A stretch of 64,000 nucleotides of DNA from Lysobacter antibioticus HS124. Its GTDB lineage: Bacteria > Pseudomonadota > Gammaproteobacteria > Xanthomonadales > Xanthomonadaceae. Shown one piece after another: positions 1-8,396 of the stretch (position 1 is the first letter of the stretch; the number at the start of each line of letters is the position of its first letter). A program made the translations under genes and the position numbers. The notes below the pieces were generated by a model that did not search any database, had not been told where the DNA came from, and saw only the letters and a program-made list of their open reading frames with translations. The stretch lies in assembly GCF_000336385.2 (NCBI RefSeq), contig NZ_HG424559.1, positions 66,390-130,389 of the forward strand, given 5' to 3'.

Positions 1-85
1 GGCAGTTGCTGCGGCTGAGACAGGGACCGAGGGCAAGCACAGGAGCGGGACCGGACTTCGGATCGAATTCGGACTTGAAGATCAT
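1..85 (-). CDS. 5' end of an unidentified gene, cut by the window edge
   Basis: An ATG at 83-85 on the minus strand is preceded by a good Shine-Dalgarno sequence (GGAGGG, six bases upstream), and 28 codons stay open to the window edge. The visible residues (MIFKSEFDPKSGPAPVLALG...) match no family I know. It lies downstream of the TonB receptor in the same direction, but the receptor's terminator separates them, so it probably has its own transcript. The call rests on start signal and open frame only. Confidence 0.4.
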   Translation of the reverse strand, partial: MIFKSEFDPKSGPAPVLALGPCLSRSNC

Positions 86-201
86 GGTCCGCCCTCCGAA
101 TGGACTCACCGCTTTCTTGAAAAAAAGGGCCTAGAGGGATTCGCTGTTGCCTTGCTGCTGATGCCTTGCTGTCGTCCTCCGGCGGCCTCGCCGGTGCCCC
201 C

Positions 202-238
202 AAAAAAACAGGCCCCCGCGCGAACGCGGAGGCCTGTT
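202..238 (-). terminator. Rho-independent terminator of the TonB receptor gene
   Basis: A GC-rich hairpin (AACAGGCC..CCGCG, loop CGAA, CGCGG.AGGCCTGTT) is followed on the minus strand by seven T residues. It lies 35 bases past the receptor stop codon and fits that gene's orientation. Confidence 0.85.
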
Positions 239-272
239 CTTCCGAACCCGCGCGGCCTCCTGCCGCGCGCGA

Positions 273-2513
273 TCAGAAGTCGTACTTGACCGAGAAGGTG
301 TACTGGCGCGGCGGACCGTAGAAGCCGGTGTAGACGCCCAGCGCCGAATTCAGGCTGTAACCGGTGGTGCGGTATTCCTTGTCGGTCAGGTTGCTGCCCT
401 GCAGCGACAGCGTCCACGGGCCGTTGCTCTTCCAGGTCACCCCGGCGTTGACCAGGCCGTAACCGTCCTGGGTGATCGGCAGCGCGCCGGTGCGGACGAT
501 CTCGGTGGTCGCGATCACGTCGCTCTGGTAGCTGTAGCCGGCCCGCGCCGACAGCTTGCTGCCGTCGGACAGATCGGTGCGGTACTCGACGTTGATCGCG
601 CCGGAGAAGTCCGGGGCGTTGGTGAACTCCTGCTCGTCGGCGATGTTGATCCCGGCGTACATGAACTCGTCGTACTTGGCGTCCAGCCAGGCCAGGTTGC
701 CGGACACCAGCCAATGCTCGTTCGGCAACCACTGGTACTCGACCTCGAAGCCCTGCACCGTGCCCTTGCCGGCGTTGGTGAAGTCTCCGAAGAAGGCGTC
801 GTTGGTGCCGTCGCCGTTGCTGTCGTAGGCGGTGAACACCGACAGCTGGATGTCCTTGTACTTGTTGTGGAAGTACGCCAGGTTCAGGAACAGGCGCTGG
901 TCGAAGAAGGCCATCTTGCTGCCGATCTCATAGCTGTCGACGACCTCGTCGTCGAACGGCTCGGCCGAGCGCGGCACCGCGGTGGCCTGGGCGCGGATGT
1001 TGTAGCCGCCCGACTTGAAGCCGCGGGTGGCCAGACCGTACAGCAGAATGTCCGGAGCGATCTGGTAGTCCAGCGAGACCTTCGGCGAGGTGTTCTTGAA
1101 ATTGATCTTACGGTCGAAGTTGGCCGCGATCACGCCGTTGGGAATGGTGAACGCCGGATCGCGGTAGCCGCGGTTGAGCACCTTGGCGCGCTTGTCCTCG
1201 TCGGTGTAACGCACGCCGACGTCGAGCTTGAGCTTGTCGTTCAGGTCGAAGGTCCAGTCGGCGTAGGCGGCGATGCTTTCGGTGTAGACCGTGCCCTGGG
1301 TGTCGCCGAAGCTGAGGTTGAAGAAGTTGTTCAGCACCTGGCCGCCGGCCTCGCCGTCGAAGCCGTAGATGCCCATCACGCCGCGCGCGCGGCCGCCGCC
1401 GTCGTAATTGGCCTGCAATTCGTGGCTGACCTGCTGGTCGCGGTAGAACGCCTTCACGTCGGCGATCTTGTTCTGCAGCGTGTCGAAGTCGATGTTGGTC
1501 TCGGTATCGGATTCGCGCTTGGCGATCACGTACTTGAAGGCCCAATCCTCGTTGGCGCGCCAGTTGACCGTCGCCGAGGCGCCCTTGATCGTGGTGTCGT
1601 TGACGTTGGGCATGCCGTTGCGCACGTCGTAGCGGTCGTCCAACGGCGCCTGGCCGGGGGCGAAGCGGTTCGGCGCCAGCATCTTGGCGCCGCGCACGCC
1701 GGACTGGTCGTCCATCCAGTCGAAGGCGAACTGGATGTCCAGATCGTCGCTGACGTACGCGCCGAGGCTGCCGCGCAGGGCCAGCACTTCCTTGTCGCTG
1801 ACGTCCTGGCCGGTGACCACGTTCCTACCGAAGCCGTCGCGGTTGAGGCTGGCGACCGAAATCCGCCCGCGCAACGCATCGTCGCCGCCGATCGGGCCGC
1901 CGATCGCGGCCTTGACGTCGAGCTGGCCGTAGTTGCCCACCGTGACCGAGGCGAAGCCGTCGAGCGAGGTCGGCAGGCCGCGCGAGATGTACTTGATCGC
2001 GCCGCCGATGGTGTTCTTGCCGTACAGCGTGCCCTGCGGTCCGCGCAAGACTTCGACCCGCTCGACGTCGAACACGTCCAGCAGCGCGCCCTGGGGGCGG
2101 GCGATGTAGACGTCGTCCATGTAGATGCCGACGCCGGGGTCGACGCCCCACAGCGGATCGGACTGGCCGATGCCGCGGATGTAGGCGGTGATGGTGCTGC
2201 TGGAGCCGCGGGCGGCATAGACGGTCAGGTTCGGCACCAGCGCGTCCAGGTCGGACAGGTCTTCGACGTTGAGCCGGTCCAGCGCCTCGGGGGTGAAGGC
2301 GGTGATCGCGACCGGCACCTCCTGCAGGGTTTCCTCGCGCTTGCGCGCGGTCACGGTCAGGCCGCCGAGGGTCTTGGCCTCGGCTTGGGCGGCCGGTGCC
2401 GCGTCCTGCGCCCAGGCCGCGGGCGCCAACAGCGCGCCGGCGATCGCCAGGCTCAGGTAATTGCGCACGGTCCGGCCCACGATGGCGCCGCGCGGATGCT
2501 TGCCTTGCTTCAC
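273..2513 (-). CDS. TonB-dependent outer-membrane receptor
   Basis: This 746-residue protein should be an outer-membrane beta-barrel that imports a ligand using TonB energy. It has a signal peptide (residues about 15-36, ending AAWAQ), a TonB-box-like stretch (LGGLTVTARKRE), a plug domain with the motifs VERVEVLRGPQGTLYGKN and GGAIKYISR, then a C-terminal barrel ending in aromatic YDF, as usual for barrel proteins. The start is GTG at 2511-2513 behind a strong GGGGAGGAG ribosome site. The ligand cannot be read from sequence. It is divergent from a GntP-type permease 234 bases away, so the two might serve one substrate, but that is only neighbourhood evidence. Confidence 0.93.
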   Translation of the reverse strand: MKQGKHPRGAIVGRTVRNYLSLAIAGALLAPAAWAQDAAPAAQAEAKTLGGLTVTARKREETLQEVPVAITAFTPEALDRLNVEDLSDLDALVPNLTVYAARGSSSTITAYIRGIGQSDPLWGVDPGVGIYMDDVYIARPQGALLDVFDVERVEVLRGPQGTLYGKNTIGGAIKYISRGLPTSLDGFASVTVGNYGQLDVKAAIGGPIGGDDALRGRISVASLNRDGFGRNVVTGQDVSDKEVLALRGSLGAYVSDDLDIQFAFDWMDDQSGVRGAKMLAPNRFAPGQAPLDDRYDVRNGMPNVNDTTIKGASATVNWRANEDWAFKYVIAKRESDTETNIDFDTLQNKIADVKAFYRDQQVSHELQANYDGGGRARGVMGIYGFDGEAGGQVLNNFFNLSFGDTQGTVYTESIAAYADWTFDLNDKLKLDVGVRYTDEDKRAKVLNRGYRDPAFTIPNGVIAANFDRKINFKNTSPKVSLDYQIAPDILLYGLATRGFKSGGYNIRAQATAVPRSAEPFDDEVVDSYEIGSKMAFFDQRLFLNLAYFHNKYKDIQLSVFTAYDSNGDGTNDAFFGDFTNAGKGTVQGFEVEYQWLPNEHWLVSGNLAWLDAKYDEFMYAGINIADEQEFTNAPDFSGAINVEYRTDLSDGSKLSARAGYSYQSDVIATTEIVRTGALPITQDGYGLVNAGVTWKSNGPWTLSLQGSNLTDKEYRTTGYSLNSALGVYTGFYGPPRQYTFSVKYDF

Positions 2514-2747
2514 GTCTGTCTCCTCCCCAGAAACCGGTCGGCGGTCGGACCGTCGCCACCGCCGCCGCCGTTCCCGTCCCTCGGCGGAAACGACGGCGAC
2601 GGCAGGACGCAGGCCCCCGCCATGCAGCGCAGACTAGGAGGCCGACGCCGCCGCGGCTGCTGTACCTTCGGACAATGCCGGGCTCCGGCGGGCTTGCCGA
2701 CACTGCGTCCACGACGGGCGCGGAGCCTGTCACGGGGAACGAAACCG

Positions 2748-4145
2748 ATGGCGTTTTTGATCGTGCTGGCCGCGCTGTGCTTCCTGATGTATGTCGCCTA
2801 CCGCGGCCACAGCGTGATCCTGTTCGCCCCGGTGGCCGCGCTCGGCGCGGTGCTGCTGACCGATCCCAGCCTGGTCGCGCCGATGTTCACCGGCCTGTTC
2901 ATGGACAAGATGGTCGGCTTCCTCAAGCTGTATTTCCCGGTATTCCTGCTCGGCGCGATCTTCGGCAAGCTGATCGAACTGTCCGGTTTCTCCAAGGCGA
3001 TAGTGGCGGCCACCATCCGTCTGCTCGGGCGCGAGCGGGCGATGTTGTCGATCGTCGCGGTCTGCGCCCTGCTGACCTACGGCGGCGTGTCGCTGTTCGT
3101 GGTGGTGTTCGCGGTCTACCCCTTCGCCGCCGAGCTGTTCCGGCAGAGCGACATCCCCAAACGGCTGATCCCCGGCACGATCGCGCTCGGCGCGTTCACC
3201 TTCACCATGGACGCCCTGCCCGGCACGCCGCAGATCCAGAACATCATCCCGACCGCGTTCTTCGGCACCGACACCTGGGCCGCGCCTTGGCTGGGCCTGC
3301 TCGGCGGCGTGTTCATCCTGATCGTGGGCCTGAGCTATCTGAACTGGCGCCGCCGGGCCGCCGCCGCGGCCGGCGAAGGCTACGGCGACAACCTGGTCAA
3401 CGAACCGGCGCCGTTCGCCGGCGATGCCCTGCCCAACCCGCTGCTGGCCTTGTTGCCGCTGGTACTGGTCGGGGTCGCCAACAAGCTGCTCAGCGTCTGG
3501 TTGCCGCAGGTCTACGGCAGCGAGCACCGCTTCGACCCGGCGGTGATCGGCAACGCCGCGCCGGTGGTGCAGGAGGTGTCCAAGGTCGCGGCGATCTGGG
3601 CGGTCGAGGGCGCCTTGCTGATCGGCATCGCTACGGTACTGGTCTGCGCCTGGAAACCGATCGCCGGCCGCTTCGCCGAAGGCAGCAAGGCCGCGATCGG
3701 CGGCGCCCTGCTGGCGGCGATGAACACCGCCAGCGAATACGGCTTCGGCGCCGTGATCGCGGCGCTGCCCGGCTTCCTGGTGGTCGCCAACGCCTTGAGC
3801 GCGATTCCCAATCCTCTGGTCAACGAAGCGATCACCGTGACCGCGCTGGCCGGAATCACCGGCTCGGCCTCCGGCGGCATGAGCATCGCCCTGGCTGCGA
3901 TGGCCGACAGCTTCATCGCCAACGCCAACGCCGCCGGCATTCCGATGGAGGTGCTGCACCGGGTCGCGTCGATGGCCTCCGGCGGCATGGACACCCTGCC
4001 CCACAACGGCGCGGTGATCACTCTGCTCGCCGTCACCGGCCTGACCCATCGCCAGGCCTACAAGGACGTGTTCGCGATCACCCTGATCAAGACGGCGGCG
4101 GTGTTCGTGGTCATCGCGACCTTCTACGCCACCGGCCTGGTCTGA
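2748..4145 (+). CDS. GntP-family inner-membrane permease
   Basis: This 465-residue, very hydrophobic protein has about a dozen predicted membrane helices and no signal peptide. The overall pattern and conserved stretches (GSASGGMSIALAAM, MASGGMDTLPHNGAVITLL, LTHRQAY) are those of the GntP/gluconate-type organic-acid permeases, close to members annotated as hydroxybutyrate or gluconate transporters. The frame is open far upstream, but coding character starts at the ATG at 2748, preceded by GGGGAACGAAACCG. It imports a small organic acid by inference; the substrate is unknown. It is transcribed away from the TonB receptor. Confidence 0.85.
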   Translation: MAFLIVLAALCFLMYVAYRGHSVILFAPVAALGAVLLTDPSLVAPMFTGLFMDKMVGFLKLYFPVFLLGAIFGKLIELSGFSKAIVAATIRLLGRERAMLSIVAVCALLTYGGVSLFVVVFAVYPFAAELFRQSDIPKRLIPGTIALGAFTFTMDALPGTPQIQNIIPTAFFGTDTWAAPWLGLLGGVFILIVGLSYLNWRRRAAAAAGEGYGDNLVNEPAPFAGDALPNPLLALLPLVLVGVANKLLSVWLPQVYGSEHRFDPAVIGNAAPVVQEVSKVAAIWAVEGALLIGIATVLVCAWKPIAGRFAEGSKAAIGGALLAAMNTASEYGFGAVIAALPGFLVVANALSAIPNPLVNEAITVTALAGITGSASGGMSIALAAMADSFIANANAAGIPMEVLHRVASMASGGMDTLPHNGAVITLLAVTGLTHRQAYKDVFAITLIKTAAVFVVIATFYATGLV

Positions 4146-4443
4146 GCGGCCGCCCGGGGCCGCCGCGGGCAACGCATACCGCTTGCAGCAATGGCGTGAA
4201 CCGCGACATCCGCGGCGACGACCGGCAAGGATGGATTGCGCATCGCGGCCGCTCCGCGCGTAAAGTTCCAAACCGTTTACGCGCCGCCTGCGCAGATCGC
4301 GCCCGAACCGCTGCGCAATGCCGGCCGCACGGGCGTTTGTCGCATTTGACGCGTCCAAAGCCGTGCGCAGGACATCTTCGGCGCTGGGCGACGCTCACGG
4401 ATCGACCTATAGTCGGCCACTCTCCTCCGCTCAGCGTACCCGC
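4146..4443. other. Intergenic region between permease and glycosidase
   Basis: This 298-base stretch has no convincing gene, no clear terminator and no strong sigma-70 promoter. It must hold the start signals of the downstream glycosidase gene. Confidence 0.4.
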
Positions 4444-5532
4444 ATGCGCCTGGTCATCGCCGCCTTGCTGTGCCTGTCGTCCCTGCTCGCGCCGTCGCTC
4501 GCCCGCGCCGCCGATGCGCTCAACCATCGCGCCATCGCCTTCTACTACAACTGGTACGGCAGCCCGTCGCTGGACGGCGCACGCCTGCACTGGGCCCACG
4601 ACGTACTGCCGGAGAACGACCGCGACACCACCCGCAAGCGCATCCCCGGCGACGGCGATATCGCCGCCAACTTCTACCCGCAGCTCGGCGAATACAGCAG
4701 CGCCGATCCGGCGATCATCGAGCGGCATATGCGCATGCTGGTGCAGGCCCGCATCGGCACGGTGGCGGTCACCTGGCTCGGCGTCGACGACCCCAGCTTC
4801 AAGAGCCTGGCGCCGCTGTTCGCCGCCGCGCAGCGCCACGGCGTGAAGATCTGTTTCCAGATCGAACCGGCCGCGCGCAAGACCGCCGACGACGCGCGCG
4901 CGGCGATCGTCGAGATCCTGGACCGCTACGGCAGGCATCCCGCGTTCTACCGCGATGCGCAGACCCAGCGGCCGCTGTTCTTCGTCTACGACTCCTACGT
5001 GATCGACCGCAGGGAATGGGCGCGGGTCCTGAGCCGCGACGGCGCGCAGACCCTCCGCGGCACCGATTACGACGCCGACGTGCTCGGCCTGTGGGTCGGC
5101 GCGGACGAGCACGCCTTCTTCGAACAATCCGGTTTCGACGGCTTCTACACCTATTTCGCCAGCCGCGGCTTCAGCTACGGCGCGACGCCGGAGCATTGGC
5201 CGGAACTGCACCGCTGGGCCAAGCGGCACGGCAAATTGTTCGTGCCCTCGGTCGGTCCTGGGTATGTCGACACCCGGGTGCGGCCGTGGAACACCAAGAA
5301 CACCAAGGACCGCGAGCGCGGCGGCTATTACGACGCGATGTTCCGCGCCGCGATCGGCAGCGGCGCGCCCTTGATCGGCATCACCTCGTTCAATGAGTGG
5401 CACGAGGGCACCCAGATCGAACCGGCGGTGCCGTTCGAGCACGCGGCCTTCGATTACCTCGACTATGCGCCGCGCAAGCCGGACTACTACCTGGACCGCA
5501 CGGCGTATTGGCTCGAGCGCTTCGGCCGATGA
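4444..5532 (+). CDS. Secreted GH99-like endo-alpha-mannosidase/mannanase
   Basis: This 362-residue protein has a cleavable signal peptide (residues 1-22, ending SLARA) and is probably periplasmic or secreted. The mature part begins IAFYYNWYGSP and contains SFNEWHEGTQIEPA, the hallmark of glycoside hydrolase family 99 (glycoprotein endo-alpha-1,2-mannosidase and bacterial alpha-mannanase). The two conserved acidic residues fall at Glu318 and Glu321 in the EWHE motif, matching the catalytic pair known in GH99. ATG at 4444 is chosen over an upstream in-frame start at 4318 because the signal peptide starts there. It stands alone, with no polysaccharide-utilisation partner next to it. Confidence 0.82.
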   Translation: MRLVIAALLCLSSLLAPSLARAADALNHRAIAFYYNWYGSPSLDGARLHWAHDVLPENDRDTTRKRIPGDGDIAANFYPQLGEYSSADPAIIERHMRMLVQARIGTVAVTWLGVDDPSFKSLAPLFAAAQRHGVKICFQIEPAARKTADDARAAIVEILDRYGRHPAFYRDAQTQRPLFFVYDSYVIDRREWARVLSRDGAQTLRGTDYDADVLGLWVGADEHAFFEQSGFDGFYTYFASRGFSYGATPEHWPELHRWAKRHGKLFVPSVGPGYVDTRVRPWNTKNTKDRERGGYYDAMFRAAIGSGAPLIGITSFNEWHEGTQIEPAVPFEHAAFDYLDYAPRKPDYYLDRTAYWLERFGR

Positions 5533-5540
5533 GCCCGCTT

Positions 5541-5702
5541 GTAGGAGCGGCGCAAGCCGCGACAGCCGAAGCGTCGAACGCAAGCGCCACGGCCGAAGCC
5601 CGGACGCGCGAAGTGGTCGCCGGCCCGACCTGAAACGACTCGGCTTCGGCTGCCACAGTGGGACTTCGTCGCTTCGGTTGTCGCGGCTTACGCCGCTCCT
5701 AC
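5541..5702. repeat. REPIN-like inverted repeat, copy 1
   Basis: The ends are inverted copies of the extragenic element common in Lysobacter and relatives: GTAGGAGCGGCGCAAGCCGC at the left and its near-perfect complement at the right, each followed inward by a CCGAAG/CTTCGG stretch. The interior shares GCGCGAAGTGGT..GACCTG..GACTCGGCTTCGGCTGCC with copy 2. There is no coding capacity; the element can fold into a long hairpin. Confidence 0.85.
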
Positions 5703-5752
5703 CCGGGAGGGATCGAGGCTCAATGCTTGGCCCGCCGAAACGCCGGCTTTTT

Positions 5753-5937
5753 TAGGAGCGGCGTAAGCCGCGACAACCGAAGCCGCGCACGCGAGCGCCG
5801 CAGCCGAAGACCGGAAGCGCGAAGTGGTTGCTGGCTCGACCTGGACAGACTCGGCTTCGGCTGCCGCGGTGGTGTTTAGTCGCTTCGGTTGTCGCGGCTC
5901 ATGGCCGGAGGAAATCCCCGTGGGACGCCGCTCCTAC
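5753..5937. repeat. REPIN-like inverted repeat, copy 2, interrupted
   Basis: Second copy in tandem with copy 1. The left end is TAGGAGCGGCGTAAGCCGCG and the right end CGCCGCTCCTAC. The right arm is broken by about 25 extra bases (around 5900-5924) between GTCGCGGCT and CGCCGCTCC. The interior is homologous to copy 1. It lies just beyond the stop of the response-regulator gene, where it may act as a transcription or RNA-stability boundary. Confidence 0.8.
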
Positions 5938-5947
5938 AAAAGCGTCG

Positions 5948-6487
5948 TCAGCGCTCGCGCACCGGGCGCTTGGCCAGGCGGCGCTGCAGGGTCCGACGGT
6001 CGACGCCGAGCACGCGTGCCGCGGCGGATACGTTGCCGCCGCATTCGGCCAGCACCCGCTGCACGTGTTCCCAACCCTGGCGCCGCAGCGACGCGGCCTC
6101 GGCCGGCGGTTCCGGCGCCGCTTCCGCGGCAGGCTCGGCGAAGGATTGGGCCAGGGCTTCGATGTCGAACGGCTTGGGCAGATAGTTCCAGGCGCCGCGC
6201 CGCATCGCATCGACTGCGGTGGCGATGCTGGCGTAGCCGGTGGCCAGCACGATCCGCGCCTGCGGGCGGCGCTGGCGCAGATCGTGGATCAGCAACAGGC
6301 CGTTGTCGGCGCCGAGCTTGAGGTCAAGCACGATCCCGTCGGGAGCGAACTCCTCCACCGCGGCGAGCGCGCTGGCCGCGTCGTGGCGCGCCTGCACTTC
6401 GACTCCGCGCCTGCCCAGCAGCCGCGCAAGCACTTGGCAGAACGCCAGATCGTCGTCGATCAACAGCACCCGCGCGGGCAGGCTCAT
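5948..6487 (-). CDS. regA: RegA/ActR/PrrA-like response regulator
   Basis: This 179-residue protein has an N-terminal receiver domain with acidic pocket Asp11-Asp12-Asp13 and phospho-acceptor Asp55 in IVLDLKLG, and a conserved Lys in PKPFD. A short Pro/Ala/Glu-rich linker leads to a C-terminal Fis-type helix-turn-helix (GGNVSAAARVLGVDRRTLQR). This compact layout is that of RegA/ActR/PrrA, global redox regulators that bind DNA. Its ATG overlaps the stop of the upstream kinase gene by four bases, so the two are translationally coupled. The gene symbol follows family resemblance; targets are unknown. Confidence 0.85.
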   Translation of the reverse strand: MSLPARVLLIDDDLAFCQVLARLLGRRGVEVQARHDAASALAAVEEFAPDGIVLDLKLGADNGLLLIHDLRQRRPQARIVLATGYASIATAVDAMRRGAWNYLPKPFDIEALAQSFAEPAAEAAPEPPAEAASLRRQGWEHVQRVLAECGGNVSAAARVLGVDRRTLQRRLAKRPVRER

Positions 6488-7719
6488 GCCGCGTCCTCCG
6501 CCGCCGACGCCAGCAAGGGCAGATCGATTTCGGTGGCGCAGCCGCCGCCTTCGCGCTCGACCTGGCGCATGCGCCCGCGGCTGCGTTCGATCGCCGCCTT
6601 GGAGATCATCAGGCCGATGCCCAGGCCGCCGCCCTCGCCGTCCTGCAGGCGCGGCCGCTCGGCGATGCGCTGCGGGCCGGCGCCGCGGTCGAGGATGCTC
6701 AGCACCAGCCAGCCGCTGCGTATCGCCGTCTCGACGTCCACCGGCAGATCGCGGCCGAGTGCGGCGTTGGCGTCGGCGGCGTTGTTGATCAGGTTGATGA
6801 TCGCTTGCTGCAGGCCGGGGTCGACCCGGACCCGGCCGCCTGCGGCGCCGGGACGGAACTGCGCGCTGGCGTTCGGCCGCAGCAGGCGCCAGCGGTCGAC
6901 GCAGGCGTGGACGAAACCGTCGGCGGATTCCACTGTCGGCTCGCCGGCCGCGCCGCGGCGCGCCATTTCGGCCAGGGCCCGCACGTGTTCGCGGCAATGG
7001 CTCAACTGCGCGCGCATCAGTTCGATGTCTTCGCGCGCCGGCGGCTCCTCGTGCGCCAACCAGTCGTCGACCAGCAGGCCCATGGTCGCCAGCGGCGTGT
7101 TGAGTTCGTGCGCAGTGCCGGCGGCGAGCGAGCCCAGCGCCGACAGCGATTCGTCGCGGATCGCCCGTTCGCGCGCTTCCGACAGCCGCCGCCGCTGCTC
7201 GCGCACCACGCTCATGAAGCGGCTCAGCACGACCGCCATGATCCCGGCCGAGAGCAGGAAGTTGATCCACATCCCGGTCACGTGCAGCTGGAAATCGCCG
7301 CCGTGCATGTGCGGCAAGGGGATGTTGTGGCGCATCAGCCAGGTGTACAACGCCGCGGTCAGCGCGGTCAGGCCCAGCATCGGCGCGATGTCCAGGCCGA
7401 TCGCCGCCACCGCCACCGGCAACAGGTACAGCGAGACGAAGGGGTTGGCCGGCCCGCCGGAGAAATACAACAAAGCGGTCAGCGCCAGCAGGTCGACCAG
7501 CAGCTGCAGGATCAGCGCGCGCGGACCGGCGTCGCGGTGGCGCAGCGACCACCCATGGCTGAGCACGTTGAACGCCAGCAGCCCGCACGAGATCGCCAGC
7601 AGTTCGCGCGCCGGGATCGGCAGGTTCAGGCGCTGGACCACGAACACCACGGTCAGCATCTGCCCGGCCACGGCCATGTATCGCAGGTAGATCAGCAGTT
7701 GCAGCACGGTTCGGCCCAC
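6484..7719 (-). CDS. regB: RegB/PrrB-like redox-sensing histidine kinase
   Basis: This 411-residue kinase has about six membrane helices in residues 1-170, a dimerisation/phospho-acceptor helix with His204 in AAGTAHELNTPLATM, and a C-terminal ATPase domain (N-box INLINNAADAN, G-box GGGLGIGLMISKA). GGPANPF at 88-94 is the quinone-contact motif of RegB. Cys242 in SHCREHVRAL sits where RegB has its redox-active cysteine. Together these support sensing of respiratory redox state. The start is GTG at 7717-7719 with a weak ribosome site. It phosphorylates the adjacent RegA-like regulator by inference from the operon. Confidence 0.87.
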   Translation of the reverse strand: MGRTVLQLLIYLRYMAVAGQMLTVVFVVQRLNLPIPARELLAISCGLLAFNVLSHGWSLRHRDAGPRALILQLLVDLLALTALLYFSGGPANPFVSLYLLPVAVAAIGLDIAPMLGLTALTAALYTWLMRHNIPLPHMHGGDFQLHVTGMWINFLLSAGIMAVVLSRFMSVVREQRRRLSEARERAIRDESLSALGSLAAGTAHELNTPLATMGLLVDDWLAHEEPPAREDIELMRAQLSHCREHVRALAEMARRGAAGEPTVESADGFVHACVDRWRLLRPNASAQFRPGAAGGRVRVDPGLQQAIINLINNAADANAALGRDLPVDVETAIRSGWLVLSILDRGAGPQRIAERPRLQDGEGGGLGIGLMISKAAIERSRGRMRQVEREGGGCATEIDLPLLASAAEDAA

Positions 7720-7894
7720 ACAACGCGAGCCCCGGATTATCGCATCCCCGCGTCACCGCGCCGCGGGCTGCGGCGATCGGTCCCGGCCGCCGGAGCGGAC
7801 GCCCTGTCGGTTGTGACAGGCGGCAAAGCCGGCGGCGCCGCGGCCGCTATCCTCGACCGGCCAGAATCGTCTGGCGATCACAGGAAAGGACCTC

Positions 7895-8308
7895 ATGAAA
7901 TCGCAAGGATCGACGCTCATGAAACCCCTGTTCGGCTCCGCCCTCGCCGCCCTTCTCGGCAGCGGCGCCATCGCCCCGGCGGCCGCGCAAACCGGCCAGC
8001 CGGTGCTGTATTGCTTCGTCGGCCCCAACAGCCAGCCGCCGGTCGGCGACTTCGGCCGCTGCAGCACGAATTACCCCGCCAGCAGCTACACCGCGGTGTT
8101 CGAAGTCCGGCGCCTGCCCGCCGGCAGCTACAGTTTCGTCTGGACCACCGAGAGCGGCCTGGTGCTGGCCTGCGCCACGGCGCGCTGCAGCCAGACCTAT
8201 CGCGGCAATATGGAAATCAGCGACATCGTCAGCGTGACCTACACCAACCTCGCCACCGGCGAATCGAGGACGCTGAGCCGCGCGCTGGCGATCAACGGGC
8301 CGTTCTGA
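7895..8308 (+). CDS. Small exported protein of unknown function
   Basis: This 137-residue protein has an N-terminal signal peptide ending in PAAAQ. The mature part of about 105 residues is rich in Ser, Thr, Tyr and predicted beta strands, with four cysteines (two near the mature N-terminus, two in CATARC) that could form disulfides in the periplasm or outside the cell. The ATG at 7895 has a good ribosome site (AGGAAAGGA); a second in-frame ATG at 7919 would still leave a signal peptide. I recognise no family. It is monocistronic and convergent with the following receptor gene. Confidence 0.7.
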   Translation: MKSQGSTLMKPLFGSALAALLGSGAIAPAAAQTGQPVLYCFVGPNSQPPVGDFGRCSTNYPASSYTAVFEVRRLPAGSYSFVWTTESGLVLACATARCSQTYRGNMEISDIVSVTYTNLATGESRTLSRALAINGPF

Positions 8309-8353
8309 GCGCTTCGCCGGCCGCCACCGCGACGCGGCGATGGCCGGCGATGG

Positions 8354-8379
8354 AAAAAGCGGGCCTCGGCCCGCTTTTT
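8354..8379. terminator. Bidirectional Rho-independent terminator
   Basis: A perfect hairpin AAAAAGCGGGCC-TC-GGCCCGCTTTTT with A/T runs on both sides lies between two convergent genes, so it can stop transcription from either direction. Confidence 0.9.
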
Positions 8380-8396
8380 CGTGGAAGGCGGCGCGC

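Noticed and set aside
714-4145. A 1143-residue plus-strand open frame covering the receptor and permease genes
   Set aside because: Only the last 465 residues (from 2748) have protein-like sequence; the rest is the antisense shadow of the TonB receptor.
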